This document shows positions 8,801 to 17,271 of a DNA stretch of 18,422 nt, piece by piece. The stretch's first letter is position 1; the number at the start of each line of letters is the position of its first letter. The DNA comes from Chrysochromulina tobinii (taxonomy: Eukaryota > Haptophyta > Prymnesiales > Chrysochromulinaceae), in the NCBI GenBank assembly GCA_001275005.1, contig JWZX01000816.1:1-18422 (forward strand), in the 5' to 3' direction. The position numbers were made by a program, and so were the translations under genes. The notes beneath the pieces are model-generated. The model had not been told where the DNA came from and searched no databases. It was given only the letters and a program-made list of their open reading frames with translations.

Positions 8801-11800
8801 AAGCCGCAGGTGCTCGAGCGCATCTCGCGCTGTACCAACACGACTGTCCTCCTCTCGCCCGCCCAGGTCGCCGGGGCGACCCCGGGTACGTGCGGCCGCT
8901 GGCGCGTCGAGTATGTCACAGTCACCGTGCCGCCCGCTGCCGTGCCCTATGCGCCTCCCTCGACGAGATTGCATCTGGGCGATCTCGATTCGTCAACGAT
9001 GGCTTTCGGGATGCCCGGGATGGGCGGCGCGGCCAGTGCGCCCACAAGCGCGCTCGTTCCAGCGGGATCGGGCGCCGTCCCGGGCGGGCACGCCGCACCG
9101 GCCGCGACCAAACGAGTGACCCTCATGTACTTTGAGCGATGCCCACCGGAGTTGCTCGCCACGGTCGTGCTGCGCGGGGGCGAGCCCGCCGAGATGAAGG
9201 CTCTCAAGCAGATGCTCTCCGCGTCCGCATACGTCGCAGCCGACCTGCGAGCGGAGGCGGCGTACCTCTTCGAAATGGGCGGCACCACCGCCCTGCCCTC
9301 GCCCAATGCGCTCAACACGACGCCCAGTGCGCTCAACACGACGCTCGCTGGCGCCGCCGTTTCGAGCGTCGGAAGCGCTCGAGACAGCGCTCTTCACGGC
9401 GCGGCGCCCAGCCCCTTGGCGCGGCTCCAAGGGGGTGGGGGTGGGGGTGGGGCGTCGCCGCCGAGCGCTGTCTCGAGCGTGCCCAGCTTGCCCAACCTCG
9501 AAGCGAACCACGAAGCCAACTTGGCCATGCGGCCCGGCGACGCGGCGCACGCGCCCAGCGCCGTCTCGAGCGCACCGGCGGCAGCCGCACCGGCGGCGGC
9601 GCTTGCAGGCGCGGCGAGCGGCGCGCGCCCCGTCTCGCCGGCCGCGCCCGGCGCTGGGGTGTGGACGCACTCGCGCCTACTCGACCAGCCACGTGGCAAG
9701 GCCCTTGGGCAGCCTCGCACGGACATCTCCCGCGCGGAGATCTCGGTCGAGGAGGTCCTAGGCGCCGTGTCGGGCGCGCCTTCGGGGCACAAGGGGGGCG
9801 GGCCGCCGCCCGGCTGGGGCCCCACGCTCCAAGACACCGCGGATGCGATCGCCTCCTTCCTCGGGGCCGAGGGCAACGCAGCGAGCACGGCCGCCGAGCC
9901 CGACACGGCGCTCGAAGTCTCCGCGAGCTGCTCGGGTGGGGCGGCGTCGGTCACGGCCGCGCCCCTGGCTGCCTCGACGCTCAACACGACGCTCGCAGCC
10001 CCCACCGCGCCGCTCGGCATCATCCAATCTGGGCTGCAGCATTTGTTGGGGGTGCAGCCGGCGGCCGCCGCGCCCGCGCCGCCGCCGATGAGCCATCCGA
10101 CAGTGGGCACGCGTCCCACTGATGACCCGATGCTCAGCGGGAGCGGCAGCGCCACCTTCATGCTCGGCGTCACCCCCTTTAGCGAAAACCATACCACCAA
10201 AAAGGAGTCCGAGGAGTACTTTCTGTCGGCAGCGCTCGATGTGAGTGAAGGTGATCATCCGCTGAGCCTTGGCGCAGGATCGCGTGACGGCTTCATCCAC
10301 CGGCGCGGTTCGAGAGACCTCCTCCTCCACAGCGCCGCCGACGCAGGCGCCGCGGCTCCGAATTCGGAGCCGGGCGCGATGGCGCCGATGCTGTGCTCCA
10401 CGTGCGAAGAGCAGCCGGCGGATCGCCTCTGGCACGAAGAGGCGCGCACGCTACGTGTGGCGACCTGTTGGAGGCGATGGGATGTGCTTGAGGCCCCGTG
10501 CCAGGTACCACGCGAGCGGCTGCTCGACTACAATCTACACAGCTCGAACGGCTCGCATGGCGCTGGCGGCGCGGAGGAGGGCGGCGTAGACACGCAGACC
10601 CTCGGCCAGTTCCTACAGAGCCACTGCTTCAACCTGCGCCGGCAGTGCGCCAACCCAAAGTGCAAGGGCACGGTGCTTGAGCACGAGCAGTGCTTCTCGC
10701 ACCACGGCGGCCGCCTCTCGGTGCGCGTGCATCGGCTGCCAGCCGAGGCGACGTTACCCACGGACGCTCTGTACGGCTGGTCAGTTTGCCGAAACTTGGC
10801 GTGTCGCCCCGGTCGCGCCTCGCCCAAGACGGCGCTCAGCTTGACCACGCTCGGCATGAGCCTCGGCCGTTTCCTCGAGAGCTGCTTCTACAACACGACC
10901 GCCACCTCGCGCGTCCCAGGCTGCCCGCACTCGCTCCACCTGCACCACGAGCGGTACATAGGGTACGGCGGGGCTCGTGTGCTCGATGACGTACCAGCGC
11001 TGCATCGTCTTCGGCATCACGCCGCCGCTGCCGCAGCGCTTGCTGCCGCTGCCGCTGCCGCTCGCGAGGGTGCCGCCGCCGCTGCCGCCGGCCATGCCGC
11101 CGGCCATGCCGCCGCGCCTGGCGTTGACGGGCGGCGAGAGCGGCGCGCCCACCGGCGCCTCGTCCGCTACGCTCGCGGCCGACGCGTTCGGGATGGCTTC
11201 GATCGCGGTCGCGTTCGCAATCTCGTGCGATCCGTGCGCGGCCGAGGTGGCACGCGGCGTCTTCGCCGAGATCGGGCGCTTCGGCGGCGGCGGCGAGGGC
11301 ACCGCGGCCGGCGGCGGCACAGATGGGCTGCCGAGTTCTCACCTTGCACAGCAGTCGAGCGAGATCGAGCGAGATCGAGCGAGATCGAGCGAGATCGATC
11401 TGCCAAGCTCCGCCGCCGAGATGATGAGCGCGGCTCACGTCGCTGACGCGCGTGCGGACGCGGTCGTCTCCGAGTTAGGGAACCACGAGCGGCTGTGCTC
11501 AATGATGCGCTGGGCGGATGCGCTGCCCGAGGTCAAGCTGCGCTTTGAGGATGAGCTGTCCATGGGGGCTACGTTTGCCGACTTTTTCAGCGGCGCGGCG
11601 CCTGGCTGCTCACCCGGCTCGACGCAGCTGCGCGCGACCATCCTGTACCCTGCGCCCTTTGCCGCGCTGCGCGAGCGCTTCTGCGAGGGCGGCGACGCGG
11701 CCTTCCTGCAGTCGCTCCGACAAGCGAGCGTATGGAACTCGGGTGCGGGCGGCGTATCGCGCTCGACATTCCTCAAGACGGTCGATGACCGGTACCTCCT

Positions 11801-12488
11801 CAAGTCCGTACCCAAATCCGAGTTTTGGGCGTTCCATGAGCGCGCGCCCACGTACTTCCAGTTCGTGACGAACACGCCCGCGCGCATCCCTTCCGTGCTC
11901 GTCAAGATCCTCGCCGCCGTCGTGGTCGAATACAAGACGGCCGACGGCAACAGGCACACGCAGCACTTCCTCGTGCAAGAGAACCTCTTCTACGGACGAA
12001 CGGTCTCTCGAATGTTCGATCTCAAGGGCGCACGGCGCAACCGCGGCGCGGGCGCCGACGGCGAGGGCGAGGACGGCACCGTGCTCGATGAGAATCTTTT
12101 CCGCTTCAACAACGGGTATCCCCTGCTCCTCTCCGAGCTCGCCAAGCAACGGCTCACGCGCGCCCTCTGGAACGACACGCTCTTCCTCGCCTCGATCAAC
12201 GTGATGGACTACTCTCTCCTCGTCGGCATGGTGCAGACCAGCAGCGCCTCCGACGCGGGCGCCGAGGGGGGGACGGGCGGCGGCTCCGCCATCCCCATCG
12301 AGTATGCGGGCGAGTCGTGGACGCTGATGGTGGGCGTCATCGACTACTGCCGCCAGTACACATGGCGCGAGGAGGCCGAATGGCGCATCAAGAATGCGAC
12401 CGTCACCAAGCCGCAGCACTACAAGCGCCGCTTCCGCGAATCGCTGCACCGCTATTTCATGCCCTCGATAGAAAAGTACGCAGATTGA
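5867..12488 (+). CDS. FAB1: FAB1/PIKfyve-type PtdIns(3)P 5-kinase with N-terminal ankyrin repeats
   Basis: Predicted enzyme making PtdIns(3,5)P2 from PtdIns3P on endosome/vacuole membranes. Proposed exons: 5867-6748, 7136-8119, 8206-8376 and 8447-12488; about 2,025 aa if one G at 10970-10973 is skipped. Order: about four ankyrin repeats (41-165); FYVE finger from 245 with WALD, RRHHCR, eight Cys and RVC (VRVCNACW); a low-complexity linker (about 330-620); Cpn60/TCP1-like domain (about 680-860) with KIKTLPGGSR and AHKCM; an Ala/Gly/Pro-rich stretch; the Cys-rich FAB1 region (about 1310-1545) with CANPKC and GWSVC; and a C-terminal PIP-kinase domain (about 1690-2025) with YLLK, MFDLKG (about 1868), MDYSLLVG (about 1931) and VGVIDY (about 1973). 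No DEP domain is seen. The ATG is the first in frame. Homology on both sides of 10973 argues for one gene carrying a one-base frame break. Confidence 0.92.
6749..7135 (+). other. Intron 1 of the FAB1-like gene (phase 0)
   Basis: A 387-bp GT-AG intron that interrupts the FYVE domain between its third Cys pair (CEAC) and its fourth (CNAC). The acceptor CTACAG at 7135 is clear. The donor at 6749 is the best in-frame choice, but 6725 would also work. Inside are short TGTTAGGCAGTCC-like repeats (about 6968-7010) and the duplicated block at 7057-7129. Retention gives a stop at about 6976. Confidence 0.72.
7057..7129 (+). repeat. 22-bp direct repeat flanking a decamer array
   Basis: Identical 22-bp copies at 7057-7078 and 7108-7129 flank three to four copies of the 10-bp unit GACCACTGAT (7079-7110). 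The second copy ends six bases before the intron acceptor. The decamer is the same motif family seen in the P4-ATPase introns. Confidence 0.9.
7581..7863 (+). repeat. Imperfect 16-bp repeat set in the FAB1 linker
   Basis: A 16-bp element at 7581-7596 is inverted relative to two direct copies at 7830-7845 and 7848-7863; each pair matches at 15 of 16 positions. All lie in the low-complexity linker between the FYVE and Cpn60-like domains. A roughly 15-bp direct duplication (GACGCGGAGCTCGTG) also sits at 7565-7607. The function is unknown. Confidence 0.75.
8120..8205 (+). other. Intron 2 of the FAB1-like gene (phase 0)
   Basis: An 86-bp GT-AG intron. A perfect 16-bp direct repeat covers both splice sites (8105-8120 and 8191-8206), so the last five codons of the exon (QPDPQ) are repeated at the intron end. 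A CACTGATGACC motif lies inside. The earlier CACAG at 8170 would shift the frame, so 8205 is chosen. Confidence 0.85.
8377..8446 (+). other. Intron 3 of the FAB1-like gene (phase 0)
   Basis: A 70-bp GT-AG intron ending AACCAG. It contains CCTGATGACCATTGATTGCC, a member of the shared intronic motif family, and has an 8-bp direct repeat near both ends (8368-8375 and 8431-8438). Splicing joins DSLRP to ALNSSINAILKIKTLPGG, matching the pre-Cpn60 segment of FAB1 proteins. Confidence 0.78.
11356..11398 (+). repeat. 10-bp coding tandem repeat GAGATCGAGC
   Basis: Three perfect 10-bp units (11361-11390) plus flanking partial units. Because 10 is not a multiple of three, each unit is read in a different frame, giving SEIERDRARSSEID. 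It lies between the Cys-rich FAB1 region and the kinase domain. Gain or loss of a unit would shift the frame. Confidence 0.88.
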
Positions 12489-12770
12489 GAGGCCTATCAT
12501 AGCTGCGATTTTATTTCCTTGATCGAGAAGCACGGTCTTGCCCATTTATAGACGGAGGATGTGGGCGTGCTGCGCGCGCAGGCCTTGAGACTCAAGTCAC
12601 TGATTGACGAGGCTTAACACGCTCACCCGCTCGATGAGCGTAGTTGTTCACGTATGAAACATTTCTGAAAACAATCTTGCCGCCGCACGTTTAAGTTTTT
12701 TACCATCAACTAGATCTAGAACATACTGACTCTGTACACTGTAGAGATTTTGCATGTTGGTCCGGCGTCT
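12489..12770. other. Convergent intergenic spacer
   Basis: 282 bp between the stop of the FAB1-like gene and the stop of the minus-strand cNMP-binding gene. It is visibly AT-richer than its neighbours, with T-runs near 12510 and 12695. It must contain both 3' ends. No RNA gene or repeat is seen. Confidence 0.6.
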
Positions 12771-15311
12771 CTATGTCAGAGCTGGCGCACTCTGAGAGTG
12801 GTTCAGGAGGTGGCTTTGGGAGGCGGAGGGTGCTGCCGCATAGCCTGCCGTCTGCTCCTTGAACGCGTCCTCGAGCGAACCTATTATGGACTCAAAGCTC
12901 TGGCGTGTGATGCTGAGGGTACGCAGCTTGCTCGTTGCCTTGACCGTCGCGAAGCGCGCCTCGTGCTTCAGTAGCGCGAGCTCGCCGAAGCAATCACCTT
13001 CGCCCAGAATGGCCAGCGTCTTCTGCTCGCCTGTCTGTTCGTCGAGACGGACCACCTTGGCAGTCCCGCTCAGCACGGCGTACAAGGTGAAGCCCGAATC
13101 GCCTTGCTCGAAGACGTGCTCGCCTGCCTCAAAGGGCGCATACTCCATCCTGTCGAGCAGCTGTGTCAGCTGATACGGCGCCAAGCGCGCAAAGGCGGGC
13201 ATCTTGGCGAGCGAAGCGAGAGTGCGCTCGCGCACAGTACGAAGCGCGTTGGCAAAGGTCGACTCCATTGAGGAGCCACCCATCGAAATATCGACTGCTG
13301 TTGCAGGACGCGATCCCGACCCATCCAGGACGAGATCTCGGCCGGACGCGCGACGCTTCATAAACTGCGTCGCCCTCTCGGCGGAGATGCTCATTTCTTT
13401 GGTGCCCGACGAGTTCATCTCGACGAGCCGTGCAATGTAGGTGAGCAGGTGGTGGACGGAGCGCCAGGCCGCCTGCCGCGGCCGTTTTGTGAGATCGCCG
13501 CGGCGCTCCTGAACGAAGCTGCGGAACTGCGAGGGCGCGTGCACGGCGAGGGCGATCAGGTAGACGCCAGCGTCCTCCGCGCCCGTCTCAGCAAGGTCGT
13601 CGTCCGTGGGCAGCGCGCACAGCGTCGAGAGACGGATCATCGCCTCTACAAAGTCGTGGAAGAAGAGGTTGCGTGCGCGCATTACCGATCGGTCCGAGCC
13701 GTCGACGACCGCGCGCAAGCGCGACCAGCTGAAGACCAGCTTCCCTTCAAACTTAGTGCACTGGCCTGACTCGAACAGGCCAAGGTGCGAGAGCATCGCC
13801 ATCCACTCACCAACGGACATCATATTCGTCGGGTCGAGCACGACCACATCCTTGGAGCCGTCCGCGAGGTCGGAGTACCGTCCGTACAGGGCCTGCAAGG
13901 TGTTCCTGTGCCGTTGGAGCACCGGCTCCATCTGCTCGGTGTAGCAACACTGCGCGCGAAAGTGGTTCGAGTCCTGAATCGCCTGCACTGGTAGTCGGCC
14001 GCGCAGGTCTTCGTGGCAGAGGACTTGGATCGCGTCGCTGATGTCTGCAATTTTCTTCGGCCGCACGTACCTCTCCAACGCGATGCGCACGAGGCACTGC
14101 AACCACTCCTGCCGGTTGAGCATGCGCCCCCGGTTGTGGCGGTCCTCCTTCTCGAGTGATTCGTCGTGGGCGTCCACCTGTGAGAAGATGAGCTCGAGCG
14201 TCCGCGTAGGGCACTCGGCGGACGCGAGCTTCGCGTCCCGTACGAACATGAGGAAGCCATTGAAGCACACGTTGTGGATCTCGTGCTCGGCGTCGATGGA
14301 CGTCGAGTTGGTGGCCGAGATGCCAGAGCACGCGTAGTAGTCGTACGCTGCCCAAATGATGCGGCTGTGCTCGAGGAGGACGCTGCCCACCTGATCGACC
14401 TCATCGTCGATGCCATTTCCGTTATCGTCTGCGCCGGACTGCCACTCGGGTTGCCCGGCCTTGACAATGAGCTTCTGGATGAAGCCCTGGCGCGCCCTGC
14501 ACGCGAGGCTCCATTCCGGCTCGAAGACTTTCTTGAGCGAGCTCGGCGTGTCGTAATAGTCGCGCGAGTTGCCCGTGGCTGCACGCCCGGCCCACATCGA
14601 CGTGGCAAGGTTGAACCTGGTTCGCTGGCGCACCTGGACCGGCTTCCTCGCGGTGGGCTGCGAGGTCACGCCTTTCGTCGACTGCAAGAGCGGGGGCGCA
14701 TCGCCGACAAAGAGGCGATTGCGACGCACTTCCTCGATGCCCGCGTTGAAGCTGTCGTTCAACCGTATGGACGACGGATCGTGCGAGAGGCTGGTCATGA
14801 GCGCCGCCACTGAGCGGCTGTGCATGCGGTGTCGCACGGTAAATGCGTTCGCTGCTTGGGTTAGAAGGGCGGGCCGATCGCTGCCAATCTGGTCCGTCAT
14901 CGTGAGCTCCCCGTCCCCGCTACGCTCCGGCTTGAGGTTGTCCTCGCGGCCATGGTCCTTGCGCTGTCGAAGGTAAGTCTTCAGTGCTCGACGGCCGCCA
15001 GGTGAGGGCGGGAGCTGCGAAGGCATTCGAGCCTCTGGCGTGTGTGGCCGTGCGGCTGATGCGTAAGAGCGCAATGTGAAGCCCACGCTGGAAATGGAGT
15101 TGCTCTGCACGGCCTCGAGGTAAGCTGTGGTGACGGGCCGGGGACGGGTGAGAGCACCGATGGGCGGCAGCATGAACGTGCCATCAGACGTTGACGCCAC
15201 ACTACAAGGGTTAAATTGATCGATTGGATAAGTGTCGCTTGGGTCGAGCAAGACGCGACCCCTTGGTCGAAGCAGGCCGAACGCGGGGCAGCTTGCGCTC
15301 GCATTCAACAT
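12771..15311 (-). CDS. Cyclic-nucleotide-binding-domain protein with p25-alpha/EF-hand-like midregion
   Basis: Single-exon protein of 846 aa; ATG at 15311, TAG at 12771. The frame is open further upstream only with a TTG, so the first ATG is chosen. The C-terminal cNMP-binding domain (about 697-815) has the beta-roll pattern, GEGDCFGELALL (about 770-781) and Arg786, which would contact the cyclic phosphate. The P-R-A-A of the standard phosphate cassette is A-R-F-A here. The middle carries two helical modules (about 311-416 and 470-565), each with a Phe-rich helix and a final FxxAxxRLS-like segment reminiscent of p25-alpha/TPPP or degenerate EF-hand domains. A loop DDNGNGIDDEVD (295-306) is a plausible but non-canonical calcium site. 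The first 290 residues look disordered. No kinase or channel segment is present. A cilium/axoneme or cAMP/cGMP-responsive scaffold role is possible but unproven. Confidence 0.75.
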   Translation of the reverse strand: MLNASASCPAFGLLRPRGRVLLDPSDTYPIDQFNPCSVASTSDGTFMLPPIGALTRPRPVTTAYLEAVQSNSISSVGFTLRSYASAARPHTPEARMPSQLPPSPGGRRALKTYLRQRKDHGREDNLKPERSGDGELTMTDQIGSDRPALLTQAANAFTVRHRMHSRSVAALMTSLSHDPSSIRLNDSFNAGIEEVRRNRLFVGDAPPLLQSTKGVTSQPTARKPVQVRQRTRFNLATSMWAGRAATGNSRDYYDTPSSLKKVFEPEWSLACRARQGFIQKLIVKAGQPEWQSGADDNGNGIDDEVDQVGSVLLEHSRIIWAAYDYYACSGISATNSTSIDAEHEIHNVCFNGFLMFVRDAKLASAECPTRTLELIFSQVDAHDESLEKEDRHNRGRMLNRQEWLQCLVRIALERYVRPKKIADISDAIQVLCHEDLRGRLPVQAIQDSNHFRAQCCYTEQMEPVLQRHRNTLQALYGRYSDLADGSKDVVVLDPTNMMSVGEWMAMLSHLGLFESGQCTKFEGKLVFSWSRLRAVVDGSDRSVMRARNLFFHDFVEAMIRLSTLCALPTDDDLAETGAEDAGVYLIALAVHAPSQFRSFVQERRGDLTKRPRQAAWRSVHHLLTYIARLVEMNSSGTKEMSISAERATQFMKRRASGRDLVLDGSGSRPATAVDISMGGSSMESTFANALRTVRERTLASLAKMPAFARLAPYQLTQLLDRMEYAPFEAGEHVFEQGDSGFTLYAVLSGTAKVVRLDEQTGEQKTLAILGEGDCFGELALLKHEARFATVKATSKLRTLSITRQSFESIIGSLEDAFKEQTAGYAAAPSASQSHLLNHSQSAPALT

Positions 15312-15609
15312 TGGAAGTCTGCCGAGATTCAGTCGGGCTTCTGATCTTTGTGCAGCGGCGCTGCGATCTCGGCAAGACAACCGGGACGCGGCATTGAAAC
15401 GCGCACTGGGTTTGTTTTTCCAAATCCGGCAAGTTTCATCGGAACCGTTCGGAGAGCTTACTAGGTCGGCCGGAGGTGTGCCAGATCGGTCGGATGTTTA
15501 CTTTTTTGTTGATGGTGATGCGCTCAAGAGAGCAGACGGACGCCGCCGCATGCGGACCGCTGCGGTTGACTAAGCTTGTTCACAGCGCGCGCGCGCACGC
15601 GGGAGGGCT
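15312..15609. other. Spacer upstream of the cNMP-binding gene
   Basis: 298 bp between two minus-strand genes; it should contain the 3' end of the thioredoxin-like gene and the promoter and 5' leader of the cNMP-binding gene. It has an alternating GC run near 15588-15600 and a T-rich patch near 15500. I see no supported gene here. Confidence 0.5.
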
Positions 15610-17061
15610 TCACAGAGTCTTCGTATTATATGTTTGGCCCGCCTCGAGCTCCTCGAGCCACTGGCGCGCAACCGCGGTCCGGATCCGTGCCGCGCGCACC
15701 CAGCCGAGACGCCGCTGGTGCCTTCGCTGCTGAGCTTCAACTCGGCTACCCGCGACGGCAGCCGCCTCCGCCTCGGCCGCGGCCGCTTCCGAACGATCCG
15801 TAGCCACCGCTACCTCAGCGCCCTCGCCAGTGAGGGCATGATGGAGGAGCCAGCGCACGGCGTCCTCATTGTCCTGCGCCCACTCGAGGCCAGCACTACG
15901 CGCCACCGCCACATCCGTCGCGACGCGCGGTGCGCCCATCACGGCGCCATGCGCCTCATGAGCCTCGAGGACATTGAGCATGACACGTGTGTCGAGCCGA
16001 CGGCGCAGGTGCGCGTGGAGGGCGCGCTCGGCCGCAGGCATCCCATCCGCCACGAAGCGGCGCAACCAGGCGTATGGATCACTCGCAGCCACCGCCGCCG
16101 ACGCTTCTGGTGGATGCGTCGACGCCATCGGAATCGTCGTCGGTCTCGTCGATCTCGTCAATTCCGTCGGTCTCGTCGTCGTCGTCGTCGGCGCTGCCGG
16201 CGCCGGCCGAGATAGAGAACAGCTTGGGCTCTGCAGGTGGGAACGTGCCCACTGCTCGAGCGCGGCCGAAGAACGCACGCGCCGTGCAAGCACCGGCGTG
16301 AACACAAATCCCGGGAAGTAGTGCGTGACCGCCAGGTACGCCGGCAGTCCTACCTCTTGCAGCTGCTGCCCGAGCTTCGACCCCCGGGTTACGTCACTTA
16401 GGGACGCATCCAGGTGCAGCAGCGAGGGAGGACGGCCAGCAAAGGCGGGCTCCTCGGCCAGCGTCGCGACGAGCGCGTGCCATCGCGCCAGCTGCGCCTC
16501 ACGGCCCGTGGACGCCTCTGGCGCCGATGAGTCGTGCACCAGCAGCAATGAGCACCTGCCCGCACCCGCCAGGTCGACGTCGAGCGTGGTCGCCGTCGTC
16601 TCGCGTGCACCGTGCGGATATATCCAAGTGGGTGCCACGGGTGGGGGCGGCCGCAAACGCGTGAACAAGGGCACCGCGCCGCTTAAGTAGGCGTTGCAAA
16701 AGCTCGCGAGCCATGCTGTGGCCGCCTCCTCCGCCGCGGGCGCCGGAGCTTGCTGTGCGTCCACGAACACGCCGTCAAACGTGAGCACGACCGCAGCTGG
16801 CAGGCGATGATACGACAAGCCCAAGTCGGCCGCAGGAAGACCGTCTGCGTACGCAAACGACAAGCGGCCCTCATATCCAGCGATGGCCGTGGCTGCGGCG
16901 AGGGCGGAGTGGGCGGCCTCACCAGCGCAAGGGGGTTGAGGCCCCTGCTGCTGGCGGTGCTGACGTTCCGTTAGGCACGTGAGAATTACGACCATCGGTA
17001 GTAGCGTGCTGTTGGTAGCCAGGCGTTCAATTGTGGCCGCACGAAGAAGAGGGAGTGCCAT
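15610..17061 (-). CDS. Uncharacterised protein, weak thioredoxin-fold (PDI-like) resemblance
   Basis: Single-exon protein of 483 aa; ATG at 17061, TGA at 15610. A further six codons upstream are open only from a GTG, so the ATG is preferred. The N-terminus has a hydrophobic segment (about 18-30) that may be a signal peptide or anchor. Two stretches resemble redox-inactive thioredoxin-like folds, as in the b domains of protein disulfide isomerases: about 63-104 (FAYADG ... LPAAVVLTFDG) and about 168-255 (CSLLLVHDSS ... LPAYLAVTHYFPGFVF). No CxxC site and no KDEL-type retention signal are present. A Thr/Pro/Ser-rich linker (about 283-320) leads to an Ala/Arg-rich helical C-terminus (about 325-475). 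The function is unknown; the fold guess is from hydrophobic pattern only. Confidence 0.6.
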   Translation of the reverse strand: MALPLLRAATIERLATNSTLLPMVVILTCLTERQHRQQQGPQPPCAGEAAHSALAAATAIAGYEGRLSFAYADGLPAADLGLSYHRLPAAVVLTFDGVFVDAQQAPAPAAEEAATAWLASFCNAYLSGAVPLFTRLRPPPPVAPTWIYPHGARETTATTLDVDLAGAGRCSLLLVHDSSAPEASTGREAQLARWHALVATLAEEPAFAGRPPSLLHLDASLSDVTRGSKLGQQLQEVGLPAYLAVTHYFPGFVFTPVLARRVRSSAALEQWARSHLQSPSCSLSRPAPAAPTTTTTRPTELTRSTRPTTIPMASTHPPEASAAVAASDPYAWLRRFVADGMPAAERALHAHLRRRLDTRVMLNVLEAHEAHGAVMGAPRVATDVAVARSAGLEWAQDNEDAVRWLLHHALTGEGAEVAVATDRSEAAAAEAEAAAVAGSRVEAQQRRHQRRLGWVRAARIRTAVARQWLEELEAGQTYNTKTL

Positions 17062-17104
17062 GTTCGGGGTCTCAGACACAATTTCGTTTCAAGGTGTCTT
17101 GATG

Positions 17105-17125
17105 GACTTATCCACACAATAAGTC
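17105..17125. promoter_or_regulatory. Perfect inverted repeat GACTTAT-N7-ATAAGTC
   Basis: Two perfect 7-bp arms (17105-17111 and 17119-17125) separated by seven bases. It sits 44 bp upstream of the minus-strand ATG and 23 bp upstream of the TATA-like element of the EF-hand gene. A site for a dimeric regulator acting on both genes is a reasonable inference. Confidence 0.6.
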
Positions 17126-17147
17126 GCGGACGCGACTCGCGGGTGGG

Positions 17148-17157
17148 TATTTAAAAG
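17148..17157 (+). promoter_or_regulatory. TATA-like element TATTTAAAAG
   Basis: An AT-only island in otherwise GC-rich DNA, 115 bp upstream of the EF-hand ATG. This would place transcription start near 17180 and give a 5' leader of about 90 bases. It is the only clear TATA-like element in the window. Confidence 0.6.
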
Positions 17158-17206
17158 CGCGCTCGGCGGCAGTTACCGGCGGTTTCGTCTCCGTCGGGCC
17201 AGTCCA

Positions 17207-17266
17207 ATGGTTTTTCTTGTCGCGATCTCTCTCGTTGGCATCGTCTCGAATCGCAAGCGCCTCTGA
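17207..17266 (+). other. Upstream ORF (19 codons plus stop) before the EF-hand gene
   Basis: An ATG at 17207 opens a 19-residue hydrophobic peptide beginning MVFLVAISLVG and ending in TGA at 17264-17266, five bases before the main ATG. Its frame differs from that of the main gene. If the mRNA starts near the TATA-predicted site, ribosomes would meet this ATG first, so it may dampen translation or permit reinitiation. Confidence 0.5.
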
Positions 17267-17271
17267 AGCCG

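Larger units (their letters stand above)
17062..17271. promoter_or_regulatory. Divergent promoter region
   Basis: 210 bp shared by the minus-strand gene starting at 17061 and the plus-strand EF-hand gene starting at 17272. It contains a 7-bp-arm palindrome at 17105-17125, a TATA-like element at 17148-17157 oriented to the EF-hand gene, and a 20-codon upstream reading frame. Confidence 0.65.

Noticed and set aside
10974-12488. Treating the kinase half of FAB1 as a separate gene
   Set aside because: The Cys-rich FAB1 region is split exactly at the frame break, with family sequence continuing on both sides, so a one-base indel in a single gene is the simpler reading.
15312-15380. N-terminal extension of the cNMP-binding protein from a TTG, and similarly a GTG start at 17079 for the thioredoxin-like protein
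   Set aside because: Nuclear eukaryotic genes rarely start at TTG or GTG; a good in-frame ATG follows in each case.
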